From assembly GCF_002270415.1 (NCBI RefSeq), contig NZ_NNRI01000013.1:1-64000 (forward strand): a DNA stretch of 64,000 nt, in the 5' to 3' direction. The notes below the pieces were generated by a model. The model was not told where the DNA came from, did not search any database, and worked only from the letters and a program-made list of their open reading frames with translations. Positions 43,193 to 53,015 of this stretch are shown piece after piece. How positions within the stretch are numbered: the first letter of the stretch is position 1; every line of letters starts with the position of its first letter. The stretch is from Mesorhizobium sophorae (GTDB taxonomy: Bacteria > Pseudomonadota > Alphaproteobacteria > Rhizobiales > Rhizobiaceae). Made by a program: the position numbers and the translations under genes.

Positions 43193-43588
43193 GTGTTTCG
43201 TACCAGCGACATCGTCCTGATCGCCGTCATGGTTTCGGCGGCGGCCCTTACCTACAAGACCAAGCGCGAGGCCGAGGAACAATTGGCAGCGGTGCAGAAG
43301 ATCCATGAGCAGATCCGCTATGAGGAGGACACGATCGACCTGCTCAAGGCCGACTGGAGCCTGCTCACCCAGCCGTCGCGGCTGCAGAAGCTGGCCGACC
43401 TCTACAAGTCGCAGCTCGAACTCCAGCCGGTCAGCGCCCGCCAGATCGTCGGTATCGGCGACCTGCCGGCCAAAGCCCTGGATATTCAGGACATCCTTAA
43501 AGGACGCGAGGGCGGCATGGCCGACAATTCCGACAAGGCGTCCCCGGACGGCAAGGATCCCGTTGTGACCGGAGGCATCGCCCAATGA
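43193..43588 (+). CDS. ftsL: Cell division protein FtsL
   Basis: A 131-residue bitopic membrane protein. It has a short N-terminus, one transmembrane helix (IVLIAVMVSAAALTYKT, about 6-22) and a periplasmic coiled coil (KREAEEQLAAVQKIHEQI) with the conserved DWSLLTQPSRLQKLA. It forms the FtsQLB complex that activates FtsWI. It starts at a GTG with GAGAGG upstream and overlaps ftsI by 4 bases. The C-terminal 30 residues are polar and probably disordered. Confidence 0.92.
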   Translation: MFRTSDIVLIAVMVSAAALTYKTKREAEEQLAAVQKIHEQIRYEEDTIDLLKADWSLLTQPSRLQKLADLYKSQLELQPVSARQIVGIGDLPAKALDIQDILKGREGGMADNSDKASPDGKDPVVTGGIAQ

Positions 43589-45294
43589 TCGGCAAACTGC
43601 TGAAGCGCAGCACCAAGGCCGGTGAAGGCGGATCGATCGTTGTCGAGGGCGCCCGCAAGGCGACCGGCGGCAAGGGCAGAACGCGCATCGTGATGACGAT
43701 GGCGGTGTTCTTCGGCATCTTCGCGACTATTTCCGGGCGGCTGGTCTATCTCGGCTTCCAGACCCCCGACATGTCGGGCGGCCCGCAGAGCCGGGTGACG
43801 GCATCGCGGCCCGACATTGTCGATCGCAACGGCGAAGTGCTGGCGACGGATATCAAGACGGCCTCGCTGTTCGCCGAACCGCGGCGCATCGTCGACGCCG
43901 ACGAGGCGATCGAGAAGCTGTCGACGGTTCTGCCCGAGATCGACTACGAGCAGACCTACCACAAGCTCAAAAGCGGCGCCGGCTTCGTCTGGCTGCAGCG
44001 GCAGCTGACGCCCAAGCAGCAGTCCGACATCATGCAGCTCGGCATTCCGGGCTTCGGCTTCCGCACCGAGAAGCGCCGTTTCTATCCGAGCGGCGAGACC
44101 TCTTCCTACGTTGTCGGGCTCACCAACATCGACAACCAGGGCATCTCCGGCATGGAGAAATATGTCGATGAGCAGGGTTTGAGCGACTTGCAGGCATCGG
44201 GCCTGGCGGTGGCCAAGGATCTGAAGCCGGTGAGGCTTTCGATCGATCTGCGCGTCCAGCATGTGGTGCGCGACGAGATCGCCGCCGGCCTGGAGCGCTA
44301 TCGCGCCATGGGCGCTGGCGCCGTTGTGCTCAACGTCAAGACCGGCGAAGTGGTGGCAATGGCCTCGGTGCCGGATTTCGATCCGAACAATCCCTACAAT
44401 GCACAGGAGAAGGACCGGCTGAATCGGATGTCGGCGGGGCTCTATGAGATGGGCTCGACCTTCAAGAGTTTCACCTCGGCCATGGCGCTCGATTCCGGCA
44501 AGGCAACGATGGCGAGCCGCTTCGACGCTTCGCATCCAATCCGGGTCGGCCATCAGGCCATTCACGATTTCCACGGCAAGAACCGTGTGCTGTCATTGCC
44601 GGAGGTGTTCCTCTATTCGTCCAATATCGGGTCGGCGAGAGAGGCCGAGATGGTCGGCATCGAGGGGCACCGCGAATTCCTGCATCGCCTTGGAATTTTG
44701 GACAAGATGCAGACCGAACTGCCGGAAGTCGCTCGGCCGACTGAACCGAAGATCTGGAAACAGGTCAATTCGTTCACCATCGCTTTCGGCCATGGCGTAT
44801 CGACGACGCCGCTGCAAGCGGCTGTCGGCTGCGCGGCGCTGATGAATGGCGGCTATCTGATGAACCCTACCTTCCTGGTCCGCACGCAGGCAGAAGCGAT
44901 GGCTATGGCCAAGAAAGTGGTCAGCGAAAAGACGGTCGATGGCATGCGCTATCTCTATACGCTCAACGCCGAGAAGGGCTCGGCCAGAAACGCCCGGGTC
45001 CCCGGCTACCGCGTTGGCGGCAAGACTGGAACGGCCGAGAAGGTCATCAATGGCCGCTACTCGAAGGAATTGAATTTCAATACCTTCGTCGCCGCCTTCC
45101 CGATGGACGATCCGCAATACCTCGTGTTCACGATCGCCGACGCCCCGCACCCGGAAAAGCCCGGCATGACAGACGTCGCGGCCGCAAATGCAGGGGTTAT
45201 CGCCGGCAATATCATCAAGCGATCCGCGGCCATGCTTGGCGTGAAGCCAGATTTCAGCCATGAAAATGGTGCAACGCTGGTTTCCTATCAGTGA
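43585..45294 (+). CDS. ftsI: Septal peptidoglycan transpeptidase FtsI (PBP3)
   Basis: A 569-residue class B penicillin-binding protein. The N-terminal transmembrane helix (about 35-55) is followed by the dimerisation domain and the transpeptidase domain with STFK (291-294), SSN (345-347) and KTG (480-482), all intact. It cross-links septal peptidoglycan together with FtsW. The start overlaps ftsL by 4 bases. Confidence 0.96.
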   Translation: MIGKLLKRSTKAGEGGSIVVEGARKATGGKGRTRIVMTMAVFFGIFATISGRLVYLGFQTPDMSGGPQSRVTASRPDIVDRNGEVLATDIKTASLFAEPRRIVDADEAIEKLSTVLPEIDYEQTYHKLKSGAGFVWLQRQLTPKQQSDIMQLGIPGFGFRTEKRRFYPSGETSSYVVGLTNIDNQGISGMEKYVDEQGLSDLQASGLAVAKDLKPVRLSIDLRVQHVVRDEIAAGLERYRAMGAGAVVLNVKTGEVVAMASVPDFDPNNPYNAQEKDRLNRMSAGLYEMGSTFKSFTSAMALDSGKATMASRFDASHPIRVGHQAIHDFHGKNRVLSLPEVFLYSSNIGSAREAEMVGIEGHREFLHRLGILDKMQTELPEVARPTEPKIWKQVNSFTIAFGHGVSTTPLQAAVGCAALMNGGYLMNPTFLVRTQAEAMAMAKKVVSEKTVDGMRYLYTLNAEKGSARNARVPGYRVGGKTGTAEKVINGRYSKELNFNTFVAAFPMDDPQYLVFTIADAPHPEKPGMTDVAAANAGVIAGNIIKRSAAMLGVKPDFSHENGATLVSYQ

Positions 45295-45348
45295 TTCTCA
45301 GGGCGCGCCGGCAACTGCGCGCTATTTTGTTGTGGTGAACGGGACTCG

Positions 45349-46797
45349 ATGAAGCTCAGAGATCTAGCCGGTATCCTGCCAGTCGAAGGAACAGCTTCCG
45401 CCGATCTGGAGGTTACCGGGATTTCGTCGGATTCCCGCCAGGTAAAGCCCGGCGTCGTCTTCTTCGCGCTCGCCGGTACCAAGGCGGACGGCGCGACCTA
45501 TGCCGCCGACGCTGCCCAGCGTGGCGCCGCTGCAATCGTAGCAGGCAGCGCCATCGCCGGGTTGCCGGTTCCATTGCTGGCGGTCGATGATCCGCGCCTG
45601 GCGCTGGCGCTAAGCGCGGCCCGCTATTTCGGCAAGCAGCCTGAGACCATGGTCGCGGTGACCGGCACCAGCGGCAAGACATCGGTCGCCGCCTTCACCA
45701 GGCAGATCTGGGAGCAGGCCGGCTATGCCGCCGCTTCGATCGGCACCACCGGCGTGGTGGCGCCGGGTCGCAACGACTATGGCTCGTTGACGACACCCGA
45801 TCCGGTCGCCTTGCACCAACTGCTCAAGGAATTGGCGGATGCCGGCGTCACCCACGCCTCGATGGAAGCCTCCAGCCATGGGCTCGACCAGCGCCGCCTC
45901 GACGGCGTCAAGCTGGCGGCAGGCGGCTTCACCAATCTCGGCCGCGACCATATGGACTATCATCCGACCGTCGAGGATTACCATCGCGCCAAATTGCGCC
46001 TGTTCGACAGTTTGCTGCCGAAAGGCGCACCGGCCGTCATTTTCGCCGACGATCCGTGGTCGGCGCCGACGATCCAGGCGGCGCAGGCTGCCGGGCTCGA
46101 CGTGCTGACGGTGGGCCGCCATGGCGATTTCCTCAAGCTGAAGCGGGTCGAGCACGAGCGCCATCGCCAGCGCGCCGAGGTCGAGGCCGGCGGCGTGCTC
46201 TACGAGGTCGACCTGCCGCTCGCTGGCGATTTCCAGATATCGAACGCGCTGGTTTCGGCGGGGCTTGCCATTTCCACTGGAACACCTGTCGCCAAAGCCT
46301 TGATGGCATTGGAGAAACTGAAGGGCGCGCCGGGCCGGCTCGACCTTGTTGGCACCACCACCAACGGCGCGCCGGTCTATGTCGACTACGCTCACAAGCC
46401 CGATGCGCTGGAAAACGTTCTGGCCTCGGTGCGCCCCTTCACCACCGGTCGCGTCATCGTCGTGTTCGGCTGCGGCGGGGACCGCGACCGCGGCAAGCGG
46501 CCGATCATGGGCGAGATCGCGACGCGGCTGGCCGATGTCGTCATCGTCACCGACGACAATCCGCGCTCGGAAGTGCCGGAAACGATCCGCGCCGCTATTC
46601 TTGCCGCCGCGCCAGACGCCATCGAAATCGGCGACCGGCGCCAGGCGATCCACGAGGCGGTCGCCATGCTGCATGCCGGCGACACGCTGATCGTGGCCGG
46701 CAAGGGCCACGAGGAAGGCCAGACGATCGGCACCGAAACGCTGCATTTCTCAGATCATGAGGAAGTCCGCGCGGCGCTGCGGGAGCGTGCCGCATGA
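45349..46797 (+). CDS. murE: UDP-N-acetylmuramoyl-L-alanyl-D-glutamate--2,6-diaminopimelate ligase
   Basis: A 482-residue Mur ligase. The P-loop TGTSGKT is at residues 105-111, and the DNPR motif (403-406) selects meso-diaminopimelate over lysine. Other marks are MEASSHGLDQRR and VDYAHKPDAL. It adds DAP to the muropeptide in the cytoplasm. It overlaps murF by 4 bases. Confidence 0.97.
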   Translation: MKLRDLAGILPVEGTASADLEVTGISSDSRQVKPGVVFFALAGTKADGATYAADAAQRGAAAIVAGSAIAGLPVPLLAVDDPRLALALSAARYFGKQPETMVAVTGTSGKTSVAAFTRQIWEQAGYAAASIGTTGVVAPGRNDYGSLTTPDPVALHQLLKELADAGVTHASMEASSHGLDQRRLDGVKLAAGGFTNLGRDHMDYHPTVEDYHRAKLRLFDSLLPKGAPAVIFADDPWSAPTIQAAQAAGLDVLTVGRHGDFLKLKRVEHERHRQRAEVEAGGVLYEVDLPLAGDFQISNALVSAGLAISTGTPVAKALMALEKLKGAPGRLDLVGTTTNGAPVYVDYAHKPDALENVLASVRPFTTGRVIVVFGCGGDRDRGKRPIMGEIATRLADVVIVTDDNPRSEVPETIRAAILAAAPDAIEIGDRRQAIHEAVAMLHAGDTLIVAGKGHEEGQTIGTETLHFSDHEEVRAALRERAA

Positions 46798-48224
46798 GCT
46801 TGCTGTGGACCTCCGAGGCGCTGGTTGCCGGCATGGACGGGCGGCCGCTCGGGCCGATGCCGGAAGGCATATCCGGTATTTCGATCGACAGCCGCAGCCT
46901 GCAACCGGGCGACGCCTTCTTCGCCATCAAGGGCGAGGTGATGGACGGTCATGACTTCGCCACTGCCGCCATCAAGGCCGGCGCCGGCGTGCTGGTGGTG
47001 GCGGAAGGCAAGCTGCCGTCGCTCGGTCGGCTGACGGCACCGATCATCGTCGTCGAAGACGTGCTGGTGGCACTTGAGAAGCTTGGTGTCGCTGCGCGCG
47101 CCCGCTCCGAGGCCAAGATCATTGCGGTGACCGGTTCGGCCGGCAAGACCACCACAAAGGAAGCGCTGCGCCACGTCCTGTCGGCGGTCGGCAAGGTGCA
47201 TGCCTCGGCGCAGTCCTTCAACAATCACTGGGGGGTGCCGCTGACGCTGGCGCGGATGCCGGTCGATTGCGACTATGCCGTGTTCGAAATCGGCATGAAC
47301 CATCCCGACGAAATCCGGCCACTGGTCAAGATGGTGAGGCCGCATGTCGCCATCGTCACCATGATCGCGGCGGCGCATCTTGGCTTCTTCCGCAATCTCG
47401 ATGAGATCGCCAGGGCCAAGGCCGAGATATTCGAAGGCCTGGAGCCTGACGGCGCAGCCGTCCTCAATCGCGACGATGGGCGCTGGAAGCTTCTGGACAA
47501 GATGGCGCATGCCGCCGGAGTCGAGCACGTGTACGGCTTCGGCGAGAATGCGCGCTCGACCTTCAGGCTGGTCAAATGCGAGCTCCATGCCGACCATTCC
47601 GACATCACCGCCAGGATCGGCGGCCACGAGGTGACGGCCCGGGTCGGTGCGCCCGGCCGCCACATGGTGCAGAACGTGCTGGCGGTGCTGGGTGCGGCGC
47701 ATCTGGTCGGCGCCGATCTCGACAGAGCGGCGCTGGCGCTGGCCGATCTTTCGGCCGAGCGCGGCCGTGGCAAGCGCCATGTGCTACGCCACCCCGGCGG
47801 GCCGATCACGCTGATCGACGAGAGTTACAACGCCAACCCGGCGTCGATGGGCGCCGCCATGGCGCTGCTCAATGCGACGCCGGTGACAGGCGAGGGCCGG
47901 CGCATCGCCGTGCTAGGCGATATGCTGGAACTCGGCGACCATTCGGCCAAGCTGCATGCCGCCCTTGCCGATCTCATCGTCGGCACCGGGACGCAGACAG
48001 TCTTTCTCGGCGGGCCGGAAATGCGGGCGCTGGCCGAGAGGCTGCCAGGCGAAATCAAGACGGAATACCGCGCCGGCGTCGAGGAACTGAAGCCGGTGCT
48101 GCTTGCCGCGCTGAAGCCGGGCGACGTGGTCATGATCAAATCGTCGAAGGGCATCGGTTTTGCAAAACTGGTCGATGCGCTGCTGGGCAAGTTCCCGGCT
48201 CAAACGACAAGCAAACAGACCTAG
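46794..48224 (+). CDS. murF: UDP-N-acetylmuramoyl-tripeptide--D-alanyl-D-alanine ligase
   Basis: A 476-residue Mur ligase with the P-loop TGSAGKTTTKEAL and the MurF marks FNNHWGVPLTLARMP, EIGMNHPDEI and DESYNANPASM. It adds D-Ala-D-Ala to make the pentapeptide precursor. The start overlaps murE by 4 bases, and mraY follows after 19 bp. Confidence 0.97.
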   Translation: MSLLWTSEALVAGMDGRPLGPMPEGISGISIDSRSLQPGDAFFAIKGEVMDGHDFATAAIKAGAGVLVVAEGKLPSLGRLTAPIIVVEDVLVALEKLGVAARARSEAKIIAVTGSAGKTTTKEALRHVLSAVGKVHASAQSFNNHWGVPLTLARMPVDCDYAVFEIGMNHPDEIRPLVKMVRPHVAIVTMIAAAHLGFFRNLDEIARAKAEIFEGLEPDGAAVLNRDDGRWKLLDKMAHAAGVEHVYGFGENARSTFRLVKCELHADHSDITARIGGHEVTARVGAPGRHMVQNVLAVLGAAHLVGADLDRAALALADLSAERGRGKRHVLRHPGGPITLIDESYNANPASMGAAMALLNATPVTGEGRRIAVLGDMLELGDHSAKLHAALADLIVGTGTQTVFLGGPEMRALAERLPGEIKTEYRAGVEELKPVLLAALKPGDVVMIKSSKGIGFAKLVDALLGKFPAQTTSKQT

Positions 48225-48243
48225 GTCGGGGGACGATAAGCGC

Positions 48244-49326
48244 ATGTTCACACTGCTCGTCGATTTTGCGGACAAGATCTCGGTCTTCAATGTCTTCCGC
48301 TACATCACCTTCCGCACCGGTGGAGCGCTGATCACCTCGGCACTCATCGTCTTCATCTTCGGACCGACCATCATCAATTCGCTGCGGTTGCGGCAAGGCA
48401 AGGGCCAGCCGATCCGCGCCGACGGGCCGCAGACGCATTTCAAGAAGGCCGGTACCCCGACCATGGGTGGGCTGATGATCCTGTCGGGCATCATCGGGTC
48501 GTCGCTGCTATGGGCGAACCTGTCGAGCATCTATGTCTGGGTGGTGCTGCTGGTGACGCTGGGCTTCGGCTCGATCGGCTTCTATGACGACTATCTGAAG
48601 GTGACCAAACAGTCGCATCTCGGCTTTTCCGGCAAGGCACGGCTGGCGCTTGAATTCGTCATTGCCGGCATCGCCGCCTGGGTGATCATGCACAACGGCC
48701 AGGCGCCGTTCTCGTCGTCGCTGACATTCCCCTTCGCCAAGGAATTCATCATCAATCTCGGCTGGTTCTTCATCCCGTCCTCCTGCTTCGTCATCGTCGG
48801 CGCCGGTAATGCGGTGAACCTGACCGACGGCCTCGACGGGCTGGCGATCGTGCCGATCATGATCGCGGCGGCGTCCTTCGGCGTCATCGCCTATCTGTCC
48901 GGCAACGCCGTGTTTGCAGAATACTTGCAGATCCATTTCGTGCCCGGCACCGGCGAACTGGCGGTCGTGCTCGGCGCGGTCATCGGCGCCGGCCTCGGCT
49001 TCCTCTGGTTCAACGCGCCGCCGGCGGCGATCTTCATGGGCGACACCGGCTCGCTGGCCATGGGCGGCCTGATCGGCACTGTTGCCGTCGCCACCAAGCA
49101 TGAGATCGTGCTGGTCATCGTCGGCGGGTTGTTCGTCGTCGAAATCCTGTCGGTCATCATCCAGGTCGGCTACTTCAAGATGACCGGCAAGCGGGTGTTC
49201 CTGATGGCGCCGATCCACCATCATTTCGAAAAGCTCGGCTGGACCGAAAGCCAGGTTGTGATCCGCTTCTGGATCATCGCCGTCATCCTGGCGCTGGTCG
49301 GCCTGTCCACCCTGAAGCTGAGATAG
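48244..49326 (+). CDS. mraY: Phospho-N-acetylmuramoyl-pentapeptide-transferase
   Basis: A 360-residue inner-membrane protein with about ten helices and the MraY marks KKAGTPTMGGLM, DDYLKVTK, NAVNLTDGLDGLA, FMGDTGSL and the HHHFEKLGW loop. It transfers phospho-MurNAc-pentapeptide to undecaprenyl phosphate, forming lipid I. The ATG at 48244 is preceded by GGGGGAC. Confidence 0.97.
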   Translation: MFTLLVDFADKISVFNVFRYITFRTGGALITSALIVFIFGPTIINSLRLRQGKGQPIRADGPQTHFKKAGTPTMGGLMILSGIIGSSLLWANLSSIYVWVVLLVTLGFGSIGFYDDYLKVTKQSHLGFSGKARLALEFVIAGIAAWVIMHNGQAPFSSSLTFPFAKEFIINLGWFFIPSSCFVIVGAGNAVNLTDGLDGLAIVPIMIAAASFGVIAYLSGNAVFAEYLQIHFVPGTGELAVVLGAVIGAGLGFLWFNAPPAAIFMGDTGSLAMGGLIGTVAVATKHEIVLVIVGGLFVVEILSVIIQVGYFKMTGKRVFLMAPIHHHFEKLGWTESQVVIRFWIIAVILALVGLSTLKLR

Positions 49327-49334
49327 GAGCCCAC

Positions 49335-50735
49335 TTGATCCCCGCCGCATCCTTCGCAGGCAAGCATGTTTCGCTCTTCGGGCTCGGTGGCTCGGGGATC
49401 GCGACGGCGCGCGCGCTGATCGCCGGCGGGGCGGACGTGCTGGCCTGGGACGACAACCCCGACAGCGTTGCCAAGGCGGCGGCGGACGGCATCGCAACCA
49501 GCGATTTGCGCGGCGCCGACTGGGCGAAGTTCTCGGCTTTCGTGCTGTCGCCGGGCGTGCCGCTGACGCATCCCAAGCCGCATTGGACTGTGGAACTGGC
49601 GCGTGGTTCCGGCGTCGAGATCATCGGCGACATCGAGCTTTTCTGCCGTGAGCGGATGCTCGCCGCGCCGGCAGCGCCGTTCATCGCCATCACCGGCACC
49701 AACGGCAAGTCGACGACGACCGCGCTGACCGCGCATATCCTCAAAGCGGCGGGACGCGACACCCAGATGGGCGGCAATATCGGCCGCGCGGTGATGACGC
49801 TCGATCCGCCCGAGCCCAATCGGCATTATGTCGTCGAATGCTCGTCGTACCAGATCGATCTCGCGCCCTCGATCAACCCGACGGCCGGCATCCTGCTCAA
49901 TTTGACGCCGGACCATCTCGATCGGCACGGCACCATGCAGCACTACGCCTCGATCAAGGAACGGCTGGTCGCCGGCAGCGAGACTGCGATCATCGGCATC
50001 GACGATTCCTGGTGCGCTCAGATCGCCGAGCGGCTGGAGCGGGCGGGGCGGCATGTCATCCGCATTTCCAAGCGGCTGCCGCTGACCGACGGCTATTTCG
50101 CCGAGGGCGGCAACCTGATGGAGGCGGTGAACGGCCGCTACAGCCGCGTCGCTTTCCTCGAAGGCATCGGCTCGCTGCGCGGCCAGCACAATGCGCAAAA
50201 CGCGTTGGCGGCGGTCGCTGCTTGCCTCAAGGTCGGGCTGGACCTCGGCGAAATCCAATCCGGACTGGAAAGTTTTCCCGGCCTTGCTCACCGCATGGAG
50301 CAGGTCGGCCGCAAGGATCATGTGCTGTTCGTCAACGATTCCAAGGCGACCAATGCCGACGCGGCGGCACCGGCTTTGTCGAGCTTTCCGCGCATCTACT
50401 GGATCGCCGGCGGCCTGCCCAAGGAGGGCGGTATTGAGCCGCTGCGCGGCTTCTTCCCGCGCATCGCCAAGGCCTATCTGATCGGCGAGGCGGCGCCCGC
50501 CTTTTCGGCGACACTGGGCGAGGCCGTGCCCTACGAAATATCGGGCACGCTGGCTGCTGCGGTCGAACATGCCGCGCATGATGCGGCTCAAGACGATGCG
50601 AGCGAAGTGGTGGTGCTGTTGTCGCCGGCCTGCGCCAGTTTCGACCAGTTCAAGAATTTCGAAGTCCGCGGCGAAGCCTTCAGGCAAGCTGCGAATGCTA
50701 TCGAGGGTGTGAAACCCATCGGAGGGGCACGATAA
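49335..50735 (+). CDS. murD: UDP-N-acetylmuramoylalanine--D-glutamate ligase
   Basis: A 466-residue Mur ligase with the N-terminal Rossmann loop FGLGGSGIATARAL, the P-loop TGTNGKSTTTALTAHIL and the closing LLSPACASFDQFKNFEVRG. It adds D-glutamate to UDP-MurNAc-L-Ala. It starts at a rare TTG (49335) with AGGAGCC upstream, and no better start fits the conserved N-terminus. The stop and the ftsW start share one base. Confidence 0.96.
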   Translation: MIPAASFAGKHVSLFGLGGSGIATARALIAGGADVLAWDDNPDSVAKAAADGIATSDLRGADWAKFSAFVLSPGVPLTHPKPHWTVELARGSGVEIIGDIELFCRERMLAAPAAPFIAITGTNGKSTTTALTAHILKAAGRDTQMGGNIGRAVMTLDPPEPNRHYVVECSSYQIDLAPSINPTAGILLNLTPDHLDRHGTMQHYASIKERLVAGSETAIIGIDDSWCAQIAERLERAGRHVIRISKRLPLTDGYFAEGGNLMEAVNGRYSRVAFLEGIGSLRGQHNAQNALAAVAACLKVGLDLGEIQSGLESFPGLAHRMEQVGRKDHVLFVNDSKATNADAAAPALSSFPRIYWIAGGLPKEGGIEPLRGFFPRIAKAYLIGEAAPAFSATLGEAVPYEISGTLAAAVEHAAHDAAQDDASEVVVLLSPACASFDQFKNFEVRGEAFRQAANAIEGVKPIGGAR

Positions 50736-51886
50736 TGCAGAGCCGTCTCGATAAAAGTCCGGTTGCGACCTGGTGGTGGACGATCGATCGCTGGTTCCTG
50801 GCGGCGTTCCTGTCGCTGATGGGGCTCGGCATCGTGCTGTCCTTCGCCGCCAGCCCGGCGGTGGCCGAACGCATCGGCCTCGACAGCTTCCACTTTGCCA
50901 CCAGGCAGATCATCTTCACCGTGCCGGCGCTTGGCGTGATGTTGGCGGTATCCTTCCTCGAATCCCGGCAGATCCGGCGCATGGCGCTGATCATGCTGTG
51001 CCTGATGCTGGTGCTGATGGTGGCGGTGCTCTACATCGGCGTCGAGGTGAAGGGCGCGCGCCGCTGGGTGTCGCTAGCCGGCCTGTCGATCCAGCCGTCG
51101 GAATTCCTCAAGCCCGCCTTCGTCATCATGTGCGCCTGGCTGTTTGCCGAGCACAAGCGCCAGCCCGACATCCCGGGCAATCTGTTTGCCATGCTGCTGC
51201 TGGCGCTGGTCGTCTCGCTGCTGGTGGCGCAGCCGGATCTCGGCCAAACGATGCTGGTGACCGGTACCTGGGGTGTGATGTTCTTCATGGCCGGGCTGCC
51301 ATGGCTGTGGATCATCGCGCTAGGCGGTGCGGGCGTCGGCGGCGTGTTCGCTGCCTATTCGGTGTTTCCGCACGTCGCCTTGCGCATTGACAAGTTCCTC
51401 ACCGGCGAAGGCGACACGTTCCAGGTCGACATGGGCCGCGAGGCGCTGATCAATGGCGGCTGGTTCGGCGTCGGGCCGGGCGAGGGCACCGTCAAGCGGG
51501 TCATCCCGGACAGCCATGCCGACTTTGTCTTTTCGGTCGCCGGCGAGGAATTCGGGTTGATCATGTGCTTCTTCATCATGTCGATCTTCGCCTTCATCGT
51601 GCTGCGCGGACTCAACACGGCGCTGAAGGAACATGACGACTTCACCCGCTATGCGGTCGGCGGGTTGGTTACGGTGTTCGGCCTGCAGGCCGTCATCAAC
51701 ATGTGCGTCAACCTGCAGCTGGTGCCGGCCAAGGGCATGACGCTGCCATTCATCTCCTATGGTGGCTCCTCGCAGATCGCCATCGCCATCTCGATGGGCA
51801 TGGTGCTGGCGCTGACGCGCAAGCGGCCCGAAAAGCGCAAGCAAATGGGCTTTGCCCTACCGCAACGCGCCTTGCCGGCGGAGTGA
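50735..51886 (+). CDS. ftsW: Peptidoglycan glycosyltransferase FtsW (SEDS)
   Basis: A 383-residue protein with about ten transmembrane helices. SEDS marks are GARRWVSLAGLSIQPSEFLKP, QPDLGQTMLV, GPGEGTVKRVIPDSHADFVF and FISYGGSSQIAIA near the end. It polymerises lipid II at the septum with FtsI. It is coupled to murD by a 1-base overlap. Confidence 0.96.
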   Translation: MQSRLDKSPVATWWWTIDRWFLAAFLSLMGLGIVLSFAASPAVAERIGLDSFHFATRQIIFTVPALGVMLAVSFLESRQIRRMALIMLCLMLVLMVAVLYIGVEVKGARRWVSLAGLSIQPSEFLKPAFVIMCAWLFAEHKRQPDIPGNLFAMLLLALVVSLLVAQPDLGQTMLVTGTWGVMFFMAGLPWLWIIALGGAGVGGVFAAYSVFPHVALRIDKFLTGEGDTFQVDMGREALINGGWFGVGPGEGTVKRVIPDSHADFVFSVAGEEFGLIMCFFIMSIFAFIVLRGLNTALKEHDDFTRYAVGGLVTVFGLQAVINMCVNLQLVPAKGMTLPFISYGGSSQIAIAISMGMVLALTRKRPEKRKQMGFALPQRALPAE

Positions 51887-51887
51887 T

Positions 51888-53015
51888 ATGGCGAGAGGCG
51901 TCATCCTTCTCGCGGCAGGTGGAACCGGAGGGCATCTGTTTCCGGCCGAGGCGCTGGCGCATGAACTGAACGAGCGCGGCTGGACGGTGCATCTGGCCAC
52001 CGACGACCGCGCCGAGCGGTTCGCCGCCCATTTCCCGGCGGCCGCCATCCATCCGATCCAGTCGGCGACAATGGGCTCGAAGAATCCCATCGCCTTGCTT
52101 GGTGCCTTCTGGAAAATCTGGCGCGGCGTGCGCCAGGCCTCCGCGGTCATCGCCAGGATCAAGCCGGATGCGGTCGTCGGCTTTGGCGGCTACCCGACCT
52201 TGCCGCCGCTCTATGCGGCGACACGGCGCAAGGTGCCGACGCTGATCCATGAGCAGAACGCAGTGATGGGGCGCGCCAACCGGGCGCTGGCCGGGCGTGT
52301 CGACGCCATCGCCGGCGGCTTCCTGCCACAGGACGCCAGTGCCACCGGCGCCAAGACGGTGACGACAGGCAATCCCGTCCGGCCTCCAGTGCTTGAAGCG
52401 GCCAAGACGCCTTATGCGGCATCGACCGGGGAGCAGCCGTTCAGGCTGCTGGTGTTCGGCGGCAGCCAGGGTGCGCAGTTCTTTTCGGACGCGGTGCCGA
52501 CGGCCGTCGCGCTGCTTTCCGATGCGCAGCGCAAGCGGTTGATGATCACACAGCAGGCGCGCGCCGATGACGTGGCGCGGGTGAAGGCGGCCTATGCCGC
52601 ACTTGGCGTCGCCGCCGAAGTCTCGCCGTTCTTCACCGACATGGCGCAACGCATAGCGGCGGCGCATCTGGTGGTCTCGCGCTCCGGCGCCTCGACCGTT
52701 TCGGAAATCGCCGTCATCGGCCGGCCGGCGCTGCTGGTGCCATATCCCTATGCGCTCGACCACGACCAGGCGGCGAACGCGGCGGCCCTTGCCGCCGCCG
52801 GCGGTGGCGAAGTGCATCCGCAATCCTCGCTTTCGCCCGAGCGCATCGCGGCCCTCATCGGCGGGCTGATGGACAGCCCCGAGCGGCTGGCGGCCATGGC
52901 GGCGGGAGCGAAATCGGCCGGCCGGCCCGACGCGGCACGGTTGCTCGCCGATCTCACAGAGGCTATTGCGTCCCAAAAAACCGTTTCGGACTTCAGGAAG
53001 GGGACGCACGCATGA
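51888..53015 (+). CDS. murG: UDP-N-acetylglucosamine--undecaprenyl-PP-MurNAc-pentapeptide transferase
   Basis: A 375-residue GT28 glycosyltransferase with the glycine loop LAAGGTGGHLFPAEAL, FGGYPTLPPL, HEQNAVMGRANR and the C-domain RSGASTVSEIAVIGRP with PYPYALDHDQAANA. It converts lipid I to lipid II on the inner face of the membrane. The start is the ATG at 51888 just after the ftsW stop, with GGAG upstream. It overlaps murC by 4 bases. Confidence 0.97.
   Translation: MARGVILLAAGGTGGHLFPAEALAHELNERGWTVHLATDDRAERFAAHFPAAAIHPIQSATMGSKNPIALLGAFWKIWRGVRQASAVIARIKPDAVVGFGGYPTLPPLYAATRRKVPTLIHEQNAVMGRANRALAGRVDAIAGGFLPQDASATGAKTVTTGNPVRPPVLEAAKTPYAASTGEQPFRLLVFGGSQGAQFFSDAVPTAVALLSDAQRKRLMITQQARADDVARVKAAYAALGVAAEVSPFFTDMAQRIAAAHLVVSRSGASTVSEIAVIGRPALLVPYPYALDHDQAANAAALAAAGGGEVHPQSSLSPERIAALIGGLMDSPERLAAMAAGAKSAGRPDAARLLADLTEAIASQKTVSDFRKGTHA

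Noticed and set aside
49221..50687. 488-codon minus-strand open frame
   Set aside because: It is antisense to mraY/murD. The same holds for the 378-codon frame at 45610-46746 opposite murE.
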